Positions 28,758 through 36,952 of a DNA stretch of 64,000 nucleotides are shown here, piece by piece. Under the pieces are notes generated by a model. That model worked only from the letters and a program-made list of their open reading frames with translations. It was not told the DNA's origin and made no database searches. The stretch comes from Chitinophaga sp. LS1 (GTDB lineage Bacteria > Bacteroidota > Bacteroidia > Chitinophagales > Chitinophagaceae): assembly GCF_034274695.1 (NCBI RefSeq), contig NZ_CP128362.1:3102501-3166500 (forward strand). Reading direction: 5' to 3'. The position numbers were made by a program, and so were the translations under genes. Every line of letters starts with the position of its first letter. Positions within the stretch are counted from its first letter, which is position 1.

Positions 28758-29498
28758 ATGAAAACGCTCACAGGGAAAATTATTTTAGTAACAGGTGCAT
28801 CAAGAGGTATTGGCGCGGCCATAGCGCTGAAACTGGCTGCAGAAGGCGCGACAGTAGTGATCAACTACGCTGGCAATAAAGAGGCGGCAGACAAGACCGT
28901 GGCGGCTATACAGGAGCAGGGCGGAGCATCAATGGCCATACAGGCGGATGTAAGTAAATCCGACGAAGTAAAAAGAATGTTCGACACCATAATAGCACAA
29001 TATGGAAGAATGGATGTGCTGGTGAATAATGCAGGGATCCTGCTCTATAAATTAATCAAAGATACGACTGACGAAGAATTTGACAGGCAGTTTGCTATCA
29101 ATGTAAAAGGTACTTTCAATACCATGCGCGAAGCTGCTACAAGGCTCGCTGATAATGGGACTATTATCAACTTCTCTTCTTCTACTACCCGTTTATTATT
29201 GCCTACTTATGGGCCTTATGTAGCTACCAAGGGAGCGGTGGAGCAGATGACACGTGTATTTGCGAAAGAGGTAGGGGCAAGGGGAATTAATGTGAATGTG
29301 GTATCTCCTGGTCCTACTAATACAGAGTTGTTTCTGAATGGGAAGACGCCTGAGGCGTTGGAGAGGTTGGCGGGATTGTCAGCGTTTAACAGGATTGGTG
29401 AGCCGGAGGATATTGCGAAGGTGGTGGCTTTTTTGGTGAGTGATGATGCGAAGTGGATCAGTGGGCAGAACATAGGAGCGAATGGAGGGATGGCGTAG
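28758..29498 (+). CDS. short-chain dehydrogenase/reductase (SDR)
   Basis: This 246-residue classical SDR has the NAD(P)-binding 'ILVTGASRGIGAAIA', 'VLVNNAGI', catalytic Ser in 'IINFSSSTT', and Y-x-x-x-K in 'YGPYVATKGAVEQM', with C-terminal 'WISGQNIGANGGMA'. The start at 28758 fits the SDR N-terminus; the open frame continues to 28728. Substrate is unknown (3-oxoacyl-ACP reductase-like or glucose-dehydrogenase-like). A palindrome over its ribosome-binding site points to regulated expression. Confidence 0.93.
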   Translation: MKTLTGKIILVTGASRGIGAAIALKLAAEGATVVINYAGNKEAADKTVAAIQEQGGASMAIQADVSKSDEVKRMFDTIIAQYGRMDVLVNNAGILLYKLIKDTTDEEFDRQFAINVKGTFNTMREAATRLADNGTIINFSSSTTRLLLPTYGPYVATKGAVEQMTRVFAKEVGARGINVNVVSPGPTNTELFLNGKTPEALERLAGLSAFNRIGEPEDIAKVVAFLVSDDAKWISGQNIGANGGMA

Positions 29499-29653
29499 TT
29501 AAAGTGACGGGGTGGAAAATGAAGTGGGGGGCATTACTGGATTGGCGAGGGGATGGATTCGTTTCTGAGTGGGCTGTATTTATTGGGGAATAGTGGGGTG
29601 ATGGATTAAAATTCATTAGGGGTTAAATTTTTCACGCATAAGTGGTTGTTTAT

Positions 29654-30286
29654 TTATGCCGCTTTATACCATTCCGGGTCTTCGAGTCTTGGGAGGAAGA
29701 AGCCTTTGATACAGTTTGGATTACGAACGCAGACCTGGATATGGGTTTGGTCGTAGAAGCCGGAGTCGTCGTAGATGGGATTGCCTTCTATGAAGACGCA
29801 GCGGACTGTGTCGAAGGGGATTTCTCCGGTTTTGATTATTTCCCTATGTAATGTTTCAATTACGTTGTAATCCAAACCCCGTAATACTTTATCTTTTGGA
29901 TTAAGAGATCCCGGGGCAGGCCTGTTTTTAGGCATAGGAGTGTTTATCTCACAGAATGTGTCTTTTAAAAGATAATATGATTCCCTGATTCTATCGATAT
30001 ACGATTTGTCAGTGAGATCAAGACAATTTCCAAGGCTAAAAACCGCTCCCAGTACAGCCGGATTATCTATTTTACTTTTACCAGGTGGATTTTTAGCAAA
30101 GTCCATCGCTCTTGCATGATTGTTTTGCCAAAAATAAATTCCTGATCCAAGCCAGTCATATCCATTATGGCTGGCTTTCATCCTAATCTGACCCAGAATG
30201 ATTTGGTCCCTGATGGATTGATCACATCCATGGAAACCCAATAAAAGACCCTGGTCAGATGAATAAATGATTCTTGAATTATTCAT
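29654..30286 (-). CDS. probable toxin with PARP/ADP-ribosyltransferase-like signature
   Basis: This 210-residue protein has 'LLLGFHGCDQ' (H-G) followed by 'YDWLGSGIYFWQNNHARAMD', which resembles the H-G ... G-x-G-x-YF pattern of PARP-type ADP-ribosyltransferases and the DUF3990-like families. The third catalytic position (Glu in many PARPs) is not clear; 'DQTHIQVCVRNPN' may be the matching strand. It lies 9 bases downstream of a 64-residue small gene, the usual layout of a toxin-antitoxin pair, and its first 25 codons are duplicated upstream. Toxin function is inferred; fold assignment rests on motif reading only. Confidence 0.65.
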   Translation of the reverse strand: MNNSRIIYSSDQGLLLGFHGCDQSIRDQIILGQIRMKASHNGYDWLGSGIYFWQNNHARAMDFAKNPPGKSKIDNPAVLGAVFSLGNCLDLTDKSYIDRIRESYYLLKDTFCEINTPMPKNRPAPGSLNPKDKVLRGLDYNVIETLHREIIKTGEIPFDTVRCVFIEGNPIYDDSGFYDQTHIQVCVRNPNCIKGFFLPRLEDPEWYKAA

Positions 30287-30295
30287 ATGTGAGTT

Positions 30296-30490
30296 TTAAG
30301 ATTTTTTGTCTGATACACCATATCTTCTATCTGCTATCTTCCAATGTTCCTCAGTCATTTGGCTGAAAAGTTCTTCCAATCCTAATTCTTCAATTAATTC
30401 TTTCCTATATTCCGGATCGTTCTTTACCCGTTCCCGTGCTTTTCTCAGCATTTCCATATGCCTTTGGTATTCTGCATAACCACCGTACAT
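30296..30490 (-). CDS. small helical protein, candidate antitoxin (copy 1)
   Basis: This 64-residue, charged, helical protein ('ERVKNDPEYRKELIEELGLE', 'MTEEHWKIADRRYGVSDKKS') is directly upstream of the ART-like gene. It is about 80% identical to the copy at 30622-30816. An antitoxin role is inferred from size, order and spacing. Confidence 0.65.
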   Translation of the reverse strand: MYGGYAEYQRHMEMLRKARERVKNDPEYRKELIEELGLEELFSQMTEEHWKIADRRYGVSDKKS

Positions 30491-30497
30491 AAATTTT

Positions 30498-30612
30498 AGT
30501 TTTTAAAAGTGAAGAAAAATAAATGATTTGATCCTTCAATGGATTGATCACATCCATGGAAACCCAATAAAAGACCCTGGTCAGATGAATAAATGATACT
30601 TGAATTATTCAT
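30498..30612 (-). pseudogene. truncated 5' copy of the ART-like toxin gene
   Basis: A frame starting at ATG 30612 repeats the toxin N-terminus ('SSDQGLLLGFHGCDQSI') and then diverges into 'EGSNHLFFFTFKN' and stops. It is the left-over of a 326-bp tandem duplication that joined toxin codon ~25 to the leader of the next antitoxin copy. Confidence 0.85.
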
Positions 30613-30621
30613 ATGTCTGGT

Positions 30622-30816
30622 TTAAGATTTTTTGTCTGATACACCATATCTTCTATCTGCTATTTCCCAGTGTTCCTCAGTCATTTGGCTAAAAAGTTTT
30701 TCCAACCCTAATTTGTCAATAACTTGCTGCCTGTATTCCGGATCGTTCTTTACCCGTTCCCGTGCCTTTCTCATTATTTCCATATATCTTTCGTGTTCTG
30801 CATAACCGCCATACAT
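30622..30816 (-). CDS. small helical protein, candidate antitoxin (copy 2)
   Basis: This is the promoter-proximal 64-residue paralogue ('MYGGYAEHERYMEIMRKARE', ending 'MTEEHWEIADRRYGVSDKKS'). It lies immediately downstream of a good Bacteroidota promoter. Substitutions relative to copy 1 are mostly conservative, so both copies may be functional. Confidence 0.65.
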   Translation of the reverse strand: MYGGYAEHERYMEIMRKARERVKNDPEYRQQVIDKLGLEKLFSQMTEEHWEIADRRYGVSDKKS

Positions 30817-30861
30817 GATTTTACATTTTTAAACGTGAATAAATTGAATAATTTGACCCTC

Positions 30862-30894
30862 CAAAGGTAAATAATTTCAACCCGAAAAAACAAA
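30862..30894 (-). promoter_or_regulatory. Bacteroidota-type promoter of the TA-like locus
   Basis: On the - strand, TTTG (30894-30891), a 21-base spacer, then TACCTTTG (30869-30862) match the TTTG / TAnnTTTG consensus. The downstream duplicated copy of the locus lacks this box, so the whole four-part cluster likely depends on it. Confidence 0.6.
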
Positions 30895-30940
30895 TAAAAA
30901 CAGCCACTGTATTGGTTTTTATCGTTTCGATCGCCGCATT

Positions 30941-30977
30941 TTCAAAATAAAAAAAGCCCGTCCAAAGACGAGCTTTT
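30941..30977 (-). terminator. rho-independent terminator
   Basis: The - strand stem AAAAGCTCGTC / GACGGGCTTTT (one G-U pair), loop TTTG, is followed by a T-run. It is placed to end the TROVE transcript, about 135 bases past its stop. Confidence 0.8.
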
Positions 30978-31111
30978 AGAAAGCCAAAAGGGTAAAAAGA
31001 ATAAGGGTCGGTTTTTTTCAATTTAAAGAATGAAGTAACCCGTTATAACGACACCTTCGCTTTACTATTTTTTGAGGTTTAACTATGAATGAATCTCAGG
31101 GTATAAACAAA

Positions 31112-32641
31112 CTAGAATGTCAACGCCTTTATATGCTTCACCGCATCCTGCCCGTTCTCTATCGCTGCTAATATCTCAAATACCTTATCACTCCACCCAC
31201 TTATCAAAAACACATCATTTCCCCCCACACTCACCGGTGTCTGACCTAATCCAGCCAAATCAAACAAATACAACTTCGCATGTGGAACCATGTATTTATA
31301 CAGCTGCCACTGCGCTGCCAGCGTATTCTGATCATTCTGATTATTCGTCGTACTATCCCACATCTGGCAATCTGTAAACATCATCACCTTATCCGCTACA
31401 TGTTTACTCTTTATCAGATCAGCCAATACTTTATAACCATTCGTGCTATAACCCACCTCACCTTCTCTCCTGTAAAACGCATCCACATTTGCCAGTATAT
31501 TCTTCTTAGGAAGATCAACCACCTTCCACTTATCACCAAACATACCCGTTATCACATTTTTGCATTTATACTGCAGCAACATACCTAGCAATAATCCAAT
31601 ATCATAGTATTTCACCACACTTCGTGCTGATAAGGCTGTCTGCATAGAACCAGATACATCACAGGCAATCACGATACGCGTATCATCATCAAATCCCTTC
31701 AGGTGTTGTACTGAAATCTGTATTGCTGTTTCCAGCGCTTCCAGCACATCCTTTGTTCTTTTATGTTTTACCTGTTTCAATTCACGGTAGGCAGACAAAA
31801 ATCTAAAAGGCAATTGTTTTGAATGCAACACTGCTTTTTCATCAGTCAGGTGTGCACAAACCTTTTTAATAATCCTGTCATCCACATCTGCCTGCAATAG
31901 GTTACGCAGGTTACGTATCATTGCCATATACCCCATCATGTTAGAGTCGATCAATTGTTCCCACGCATAGCGAAAGGCCTTTTGCCTATCGCCAGCGTCG
32001 GAATACTTTACCTGACCGGTAGTTGTCAGGGTCGTCTCCCAGGTATAGGGTACCTGTAGTTCATCCTGCGCAATTTTATCGAACAGTAACTGCTGATCAT
32101 CATCCTTTGGTTTTGGATGAACAATAAACAGGGCATCTTTTAATGTTACTGCCGCTGCGTGGTTATATTTTGCAAACTGATATTCATCAAATTTGTTGAA
32201 TGCCATCGACAGTCCCTTTTGTATCTGCTTGCTCAGGCGATGTAACTTTTTAGTCTCCTGTCGTTTATTAGACAGGGCATAGCATGCCAGCAACTCAGTA
32301 ATTTCATCTGCGCGCTGTACTACTCTGTTCACCATATTACTCACCAATGCATTTCCAGTATGCACCTTCGCCAGCTCTACAGCCAGCGCCAGCGGAATAC
32401 TACGCAGGTACATTTTTTCACGGGCATATACAGCCAGGCGGGCTACGAACTGCGGATCATTTTTTTTGATCAGCTCACGTATGCGCACCAGCCGGTTTTC
32501 ACTTCCTTCATAAAACTGGTCATGGAAAGAAGCTGTAACAACAGCACTATACAGTTCCAGCTCTGGTGTAAGGTTGTAAGCCCTTGCACCTTCGTAGTTA
32601 ACAGTGGAGGATACGTCCTTCTTTGATGTATTGAATCTCAT
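31112..32641 (-). CDS. rsr: TROVE (Ro60-like) domain RNA-binding protein
   Basis: This 509-residue bacterial Ro orthologue starts at ATG 32641; a GTG at 32710 would add an implausible leader. The TROVE HEAT-repeat ring is seen in 'YSAVVTASFHDQFYEGSENR', 'PQFVARLAVYAREKMYLRSI' and 'MAMIRNLRNLLQADVDDRII'. It is followed by a C-terminal von Willebrand A domain with the MIDAS motif 'IVIACDVSGSMQ' and 'VMMFTDCQMWDS'. Ro proteins bind misfolded RNAs and Y RNAs and work with RNases under stress. No rtcB/rtcA or clear Y RNA was found next to it. The gene symbol follows the Deinococcus name and is by family only. Confidence 0.92.
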   Translation of the reverse strand: MRFNTSKKDVSSTVNYEGARAYNLTPELELYSAVVTASFHDQFYEGSENRLVRIRELIKKNDPQFVARLAVYAREKMYLRSIPLALAVELAKVHTGNALVSNMVNRVVQRADEITELLACYALSNKRQETKKLHRLSKQIQKGLSMAFNKFDEYQFAKYNHAAAVTLKDALFIVHPKPKDDDQQLLFDKIAQDELQVPYTWETTLTTTGQVKYSDAGDRQKAFRYAWEQLIDSNMMGYMAMIRNLRNLLQADVDDRIIKKVCAHLTDEKAVLHSKQLPFRFLSAYRELKQVKHKRTKDVLEALETAIQISVQHLKGFDDDTRIVIACDVSGSMQTALSARSVVKYYDIGLLLGMLLQYKCKNVITGMFGDKWKVVDLPKKNILANVDAFYRREGEVGYSTNGYKVLADLIKSKHVADKVMMFTDCQMWDSTTNNQNDQNTLAAQWQLYKYMVPHAKLYLFDLAGLGQTPVSVGGNDVFLISGWSDKVFEILAAIENGQDAVKHIKALTF

Positions 32642-32688
32642 GACGGTTTTTGTTTTCGTTTGTGATAACAATACAAAGGTTGGACGCA

Positions 32689-32711
32689 AGTGCGCAGTTT
32701 TTTTGCGCACT
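32689..32711. promoter_or_regulatory. inverted repeat upstream of TROVE gene
   Basis: AGTGCGCA and TGCGCACT form a perfect 8-bp inverted repeat with a 7-base loop in the 81-base gap between the SMP-30-like stop and the TROVE start. It may be an operator or a weak terminator; there is no downstream T-run on the - strand. Confidence 0.4.
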
Positions 32712-32722
32712 CAAAAAAAGTT

Positions 32723-33538
32723 TTATTTTAATTTATAGGCTACAATCGTATTTTTAAAAAAGGTAGGTACATATAATGTTTGTGTCGCTGCATTATACCA
32801 TATATCAGCAGTATTACTTTTTTGCTCGCGGGTGTCAAGCAATACCTGTTTGGAACCGTCTGTCTTTACATAATAGATAATACCCTGCCAGCCACTTATC
32901 ACGAATTCATTTTCTTTTACCTGCACAATTCCATCTGTACTGCCTTCCAATCCTTCTGCAATGATAGTAGGGTTTTTCTGCGCATCTATTTGTACCAGTT
33001 TACCGTTAGTCAATGCATAGAGCATGGACCCAACTGCCAATAACCCATTTGCATTATCCATGTTTTCAAGGTACACAGCTGGTTGCCCATCTTTAATTCT
33101 GTGAATTTTGTTGGCTCTGGAATCACTTACATACACCACACCTTTGGCATCTATGGTAATGTCATTGAGCATCTTTGCACCTTCGATGGGGATCCTGCGT
33201 ACGATGGTACCGGTTTTGACATCAATCTCGGCTACAGCTGTCAGCTCCGCCACATACAGATGACCTTTATACAATCCCAGGCCCTTGTTGGCATTCAAGC
33301 CCCTGACCCATTCTTTGGTAATGATCTTACCATCCAGTGCTACTTTACTGATATAGCCGCTGCCTTCCTGTTTAGTACCCATGCTGGAAACGTATAAGAA
33401 CTGTCCATTGGGCGCCAGCAGGGCAGACTCCGGGGTAGTAAGCAGGGTATCCGTCTGCCATAACTTTTCCAGTGAGTGCTGGGCGAATAATGATACATGC
33501 GTAAAGATGATCGCGATTGCAATAAAGGTTGTTTTCAT
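32723..33538 (-). CDS. secreted SMP-30/gluconolactonase-like beta-propeller
   Basis: This 271-residue protein has a signal peptide ('IAIIFTHVSLFAQ') and six-bladed propeller repeats ('LLAPNGQFLYVSSMG', 'KGVVYVSDSRANKIHRI', 'NANGLLAVGSMLYALTNGKL', 'STDGIVQVKENEFVISG'). The family binds a divalent metal and hydrolyses sugar lactones, but many members have no known activity. It lies just upstream of the TROVE gene on the same strand, 81 bases apart. Confidence 0.8.
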   Translation of the reverse strand: MKTTFIAIAIIFTHVSLFAQHSLEKLWQTDTLLTTPESALLAPNGQFLYVSSMGTKQEGSGYISKVALDGKIITKEWVRGLNANKGLGLYKGHLYVAELTAVAEIDVKTGTIVRRIPIEGAKMLNDITIDAKGVVYVSDSRANKIHRIKDGQPAVYLENMDNANGLLAVGSMLYALTNGKLVQIDAQKNPTIIAEGLEGSTDGIVQVKENEFVISGWQGIIYYVKTDGSKQVLLDTREQKSNTADIWYNAATQTLYVPTFFKNTIVAYKLK

Positions 33539-33552
33539 AATTATGTTATTTA

Positions 33553-33702
33553 TTAACGTGGCGTAATTCGTAACAGCGCATCCGGGCTATTGGTGATCAC
33601 GTATATCGCACCATCCGGTCCCATCTTCACATCCCTGACCCGGCCATAGCCTTTTAACAGGATTTCCTGTTCAGTCACTTTATCTTTGTTAATGACACGT
33701 CG
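33553..33702 (-). pseudogene. 3' fragment of a PQQ-dependent aldose sugar dehydrogenase gene
   Basis: About 49 codons read 'EILLKGYGRVRDVKMGPDGA...YVITNSPDALLRITPR' and then stop. This is the conserved C-terminus of soluble PQQ-dependent aldose dehydrogenases (YliI type). An in-frame stop and loss of homology at 33702 show that the rest has been deleted. It probably once lay just upstream of the propeller gene. Confidence 0.8.
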
Positions 33703-33844
33703 CTATAAGAAGGCCTGCTACGCTTTTCATAAGGTCAACATTTCAACGTGTTATAACCGAATATAAGAAAGGAAAGGGGCAAAAAGAAGAATATTATGCA
33801 TAAACCGTTTGTCTAAAATCTATTATCTTGTATTGACAATACAT

Positions 33845-34474
33845 ATGAAGAAAGGAATACTCATTATTGCCCTTTTAGGTTTGACCCTGTTCATTGGTGT
33901 GAACGCCAGAAAAAGATTTGTAACTCCCCCTGCCATTCACAGTGGAGATCTGATTTTCCAGACCTCTCAGTCCGCACAAAGCAAGGCGATCCGGTTGGCC
34001 ACAAAATCCAGGTACTCTCATTGTGGAATCGTATATAAAGAAGGCGATAACTTTTATGTGTTCGAAGCCGTGCAGCCGGTAAAGCGGACACCGCTGGATC
34101 AATGGATTGCGAGAGGGAAAGGTGGCCATTATGTGATTAAACGACTGAAGAATGCGGATAAAGTGTTGACGCCAGATGCGTTGAAAAAAATGCAGCAGGT
34201 GGGAAAGACGTTTACCGGTAAAAATTACGACCTTACTTTTGAATGGAGTGATGACCGGATGTATTGTTCAGAACTCATCTGGAAAGTTTATCAACGGGCC
34301 ACAGGTATTGAGATCGGAAAATTGGAGAAGTTAAGTGATTTTGATCTGACGAGTGATGTGGTCAAAGCTAAGATGAAAGAACGATATGGGAATAATATTC
34401 CGAAAGATGAAGTGGTGATTTCCCCAAAAGCAATATTTGAGAGCGAACTGTTAGCAACGATTATTGATAAGTAA
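33845..34474 (+). CDS. YiiX/YebB-like NlpC/P60-type cysteine hydrolase
   Basis: This 209-residue protein starts at ATG 33845 (the open frame begins at 33809). It has an N-terminal hydrophobic segment 'ILIIALLGLTLFIGVNA', the permuted papain-like His motif 'HSGDLIFQ...YSHCGIVYKEGD', and the Cys in 'MYCSELIWKVYQRATG'. The family includes amidases acting on peptidoglycan peptides or lipids. The substrate here is unknown. It is monocistronic. Confidence 0.85.
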   Translation: MKKGILIIALLGLTLFIGVNARKRFVTPPAIHSGDLIFQTSQSAQSKAIRLATKSRYSHCGIVYKEGDNFYVFEAVQPVKRTPLDQWIARGKGGHYVIKRLKNADKVLTPDALKKMQQVGKTFTGKNYDLTFEWSDDRMYCSELIWKVYQRATGIEIGKLEKLSDFDLTSDVVKAKMKERYGNNIPKDEVVISPKAIFESELLATIIDK

Positions 34475-34634
34475 TGCCTATGAAAGTATCAATTTCTCAA
34501 TTGATGGAATGGTTGACAATACAGTTGGTTATCTTTACATCGCACACAAAAAAGATTTACCTGAAATGAATCCCGGCTGATTGATCATGTTGAAAGAAAT
34601 AGGAGATGGCTGGTACATTTATAAGACAACCTGA
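34473..34634 (+). pseudogene. remnant of a small conserved gene with internal stop
   Basis: A frame reads 'SIDGMVDNTVGYLYIAHKKD...', hits TGA, then continues 'LIMLKEIGDGWYIYKTT' to a second stop. The text is protein-like on both sides of the stop, so a decayed gene is likely; the family is not identified. Confidence 0.55.
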
Positions 34635-34636
34635 TA

Positions 34637-34954
34637 ATGAGCAAAAGGAAATACTCAAAAGCAACAATAGCCATTATAAATGAATTAAAAACCGATCAAC
34701 GGGCCTATCGGTACGAAGAAGACGGTAATAAATATGGGTTACTGATCCTCTACCGTGGAGAAACCTTGTTTTACCAGGAAAATGACCGTGCCCTGCTGTG
34801 TGAGATCGCAGCGAGGTTTGCAGTCATTAACCCTGAAACAATTGCTCAATGGGATGATAATACTGACATTAACTCAGATGAACGCGCGGCTATCCTTGAT
34901 AAAATCATGACACTCTACAAAAAAGCATACAAAGACGATCTGAAAATTTATTAG
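34637..34954 (+). CDS. hypothetical protein, 105 aa
   Basis: This short acidic protein ('GNKYGLLILYRGETLFYQEN', 'ALLCEIAARFAVINPETIAQ') has no recognised domain. It begins 2 bases after the upstream remnant. A hairpin-like operator region follows. Confidence 0.55.
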   Translation: MSKRKYSKATIAIINELKTDQRAYRYEEDGNKYGLLILYRGETLFYQENDRALLCEIAARFAVINPETIAQWDDNTDINSDERAAILDKIMTLYKKAYKDDLKIY

Positions 34955-34958
34955 AGAA

Positions 34959-35007
34959 TATATGCGTAGTTAAATAGCTACGCATATATTTGTAGTCAAA
35001 TAGCTAC
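34959..35007 (+). promoter_or_regulatory. promoter with two operator repeats before DoxX gene
   Basis: GTAGTTAAATAGCTAC (34966) and GTAGTCAAATAGCTAC (34992) are near-identical 16-bp sites 26 bases apart. Between them lies TATATTTG (34985-34992), a match to the -7 consensus TAnnTTTG. The first site sits in a longer palindrome (TATATGCGTAG...CTACGCATATA). The arrangement suggests repression by a dimeric ArsR- or MarR-type regulator; no such gene is adjacent. Confidence 0.7.
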
Positions 35008-35010
35008 ATA

Positions 35011-35379
35011 ATGACAAAGCGAAACAATATCATCTATTGGACAGTGACTATTTTCCTTTCCTTATTTATGTTTGTAGGGGGAATAGCGCAGATTCTCAGA
35101 CAAAAGGACAATGTGGATGGAATTATCCATTTGGGATATCCGCTTTATTTCATGACCATCCTTGGGGTGTGGAAAATATTGGGTGTCATCGCCATCCTCA
35201 CACCCCGGTTTCCGCTGGTAAAAGAATGGGCGTATGCAGGATTTTTCTTTGCCATGACAGGCGCTGTCATTTCACACATTGCTGCAGGAGATCAATTTGC
35301 ACATTTCATAGCACCACTGGTATTTGCAATACTGACCGTGGTATCCTGGTATTTCAGACCTGCAGGTAGAAAGCTGTAA
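35011..35379 (+). CDS. DoxX-like family membrane protein
   Basis: This 122-residue protein has four predicted helices ('IFLSLFMFVGGIAQIL', 'LGVWKILGVIAILTPRFPL', 'FFAMTGAVISHIAAGD', 'FAILTVVSWYF'), the DoxX-like pattern. These small membrane proteins are linked to redox or thiosulfate metabolism, but the biochemical role is open. Its promoter is flanked by paired operator sites. It converges on the next gene with a 3-base gap. Confidence 0.85.
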   Translation: MTKRNNIIYWTVTIFLSLFMFVGGIAQILRQKDNVDGIIHLGYPLYFMTILGVWKILGVIAILTPRFPLVKEWAYAGFFFAMTGAVISHIAAGDQFAHFIAPLVFAILTVVSWYFRPAGRKL

Positions 35380-35382
35380 GGG

Positions 35383-36729
35383 TCAGGACAGCTGGCCCCA
35401 TACCTCCCTGAAATCCTCGTCGCGCAATACTTCGCCCAGGTCGTAAGCATCATACCCGGTAGAACGTATAGCATCCCTGCATTGTAGCAATAGTTGTACA
35501 CATTTTTCTTTATTGCCTGATTTTATGGCAAGCCTTGCCATGGAAATGTAAGGATGTGAATAGTAATTTCTGCCCATTACGGCCGCCAGTTGCAGCTTTT
35601 CTTCTGCCTGGTGGTTGATGGAGGGAGACTTGTAATCGTAGGCCATTCCGGTATAGGCAAGCAGGAAATCGCCCCAGTAAAGATTCAGCTGAAAATCCTC
35701 TTCATGCTTATATACCTGTGCAAAAAGCTGTAGTCCGTGTTCAAAGGTATTGATCAGTTTTTCGTAAGCCCCCTGCTCATGATAGATCTGCGCGATGGCA
35801 AGCAATGCGTTAGTGGCATATACAGGAAAGGTCCAGGCAGCGGGCTGTTGTACATGACCTTTGGTGAAAAACTCTACCGAAATCCAGTAATATGCCAGTT
35901 TCAAATCGTTCTCTTTCAATCTTTTGGCAGTATCTGCAAATCCTTTGCCCAAACGGTTCAGCAGTTCAGGATCTTCTGTATAATGGCCTTCAAGTGGCTG
36001 TAACAGCAAGGCTGTTTGCGCGACCATTATAGCCTTGTATGCTGTATCAATTTCCGGCGAGTCGTGAAAGAGGATGTAATGGTAAGTTTCAGCCCAGTCG
36101 AGGTAAACGAGTGGATGTTTTTCTGCCAGTTCATGCATAGCGCCTTCGAACTCATGTAACAGCCGCTGATGCCAGTAATGGTTCTGCTCAAAAGGAAGAC
36201 TGCGTACCCTGAAGCATAGATGAACCAACGCCCTGATAGCAGTGATATCCCTGAGCACAGGTCTGAAAAAATACAGTAATTCAGTGAACGCTTCAGTCGT
36301 GAATTGCTTTGTGATTTCCATTTTATCCGTCAGCGCCCTCACCATAGACATTTGTATGTCGGTGGTTTGTGGAGCGATGTTGTAAATGCGGATAGCTTCC
36401 TGGATGTAACGTACCTTATCCTCAAATACTTTCGCACGATCTGCCAGGTTTTGGTAACAATAGCCCCGTTCCTGGGAGTATAGCTGATCGGGAAAGAAAT
36501 GCTGAATGGAGTCGATAATACCGAGCAGGTAAAAGATAAAGTCTTCCGGGTTGCTTACTTTATCGCAGTCCAGGTCATACACACCATAGGAGTAAACCAT
36601 ATCATAGGCGGCAATTATTTCTTCCTTATATTCTTCCAGTTGGGTAGGTGAAAGGCTTTCTACCAGGGCATCCATTTCTTCGACGTCATATCTTTCGGCC
36701 AGTTCTTTCAGCTGAGGGATGATATTCAT
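35383..36729 (-). CDS. large helical (TPR-like) protein of unknown function
   Basis: This 448-residue cytosolic protein is predicted all-helical ('SQERGYCYQNLADRAKVFED', 'ARLAIKSGNKEKCVQLLLQC') with repeat-like spacing reminiscent of TPR or Sel1 arrays, but no canonical repeat is clear. No signal peptide or catalytic motif is seen. A scaffold role is guesswork. Confidence 0.7.
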   Translation of the reverse strand: MNIIPQLKELAERYDVEEMDALVESLSPTQLEEYKEEIIAAYDMVYSYGVYDLDCDKVSNPEDFIFYLLGIIDSIQHFFPDQLYSQERGYCYQNLADRAKVFEDKVRYIQEAIRIYNIAPQTTDIQMSMVRALTDKMEITKQFTTEAFTELLYFFRPVLRDITAIRALVHLCFRVRSLPFEQNHYWHQRLLHEFEGAMHELAEKHPLVYLDWAETYHYILFHDSPEIDTAYKAIMVAQTALLLQPLEGHYTEDPELLNRLGKGFADTAKRLKENDLKLAYYWISVEFFTKGHVQQPAAWTFPVYATNALLAIAQIYHEQGAYEKLINTFEHGLQLFAQVYKHEEDFQLNLYWGDFLLAYTGMAYDYKSPSINHQAEEKLQLAAVMGRNYYSHPYISMARLAIKSGNKEKCVQLLLQCRDAIRSTGYDAYDLGEVLRDEDFREVWGQLS

Positions 36730-36952
36730 TTGCTAAAAATAATCAAAGAGAACAATTTTTCCGAGGGGTAAGATTAATAGCTAAGCTATAATATTATCAG
36801 GTTACCATAAGTACATTAAAAGGACATCTTTATATCAATTTGATATTGAGGTGCCCATTAAGTGATGTGTTAGTACTCATTTGGCGTTATTGTCGCATTA
36901 TTCTTTCAAAGAATTGTTTTAAATTGATCTTACAACCCCAAAATTGTTTGTT

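Noticed and set aside
30978..31111. Y RNA beside the TROVE gene
   Set aside because: I could not find a convincing Y RNA stem or tRNA-like module; only a terminator is clear. Kept as a test in the findings, not as a feature.
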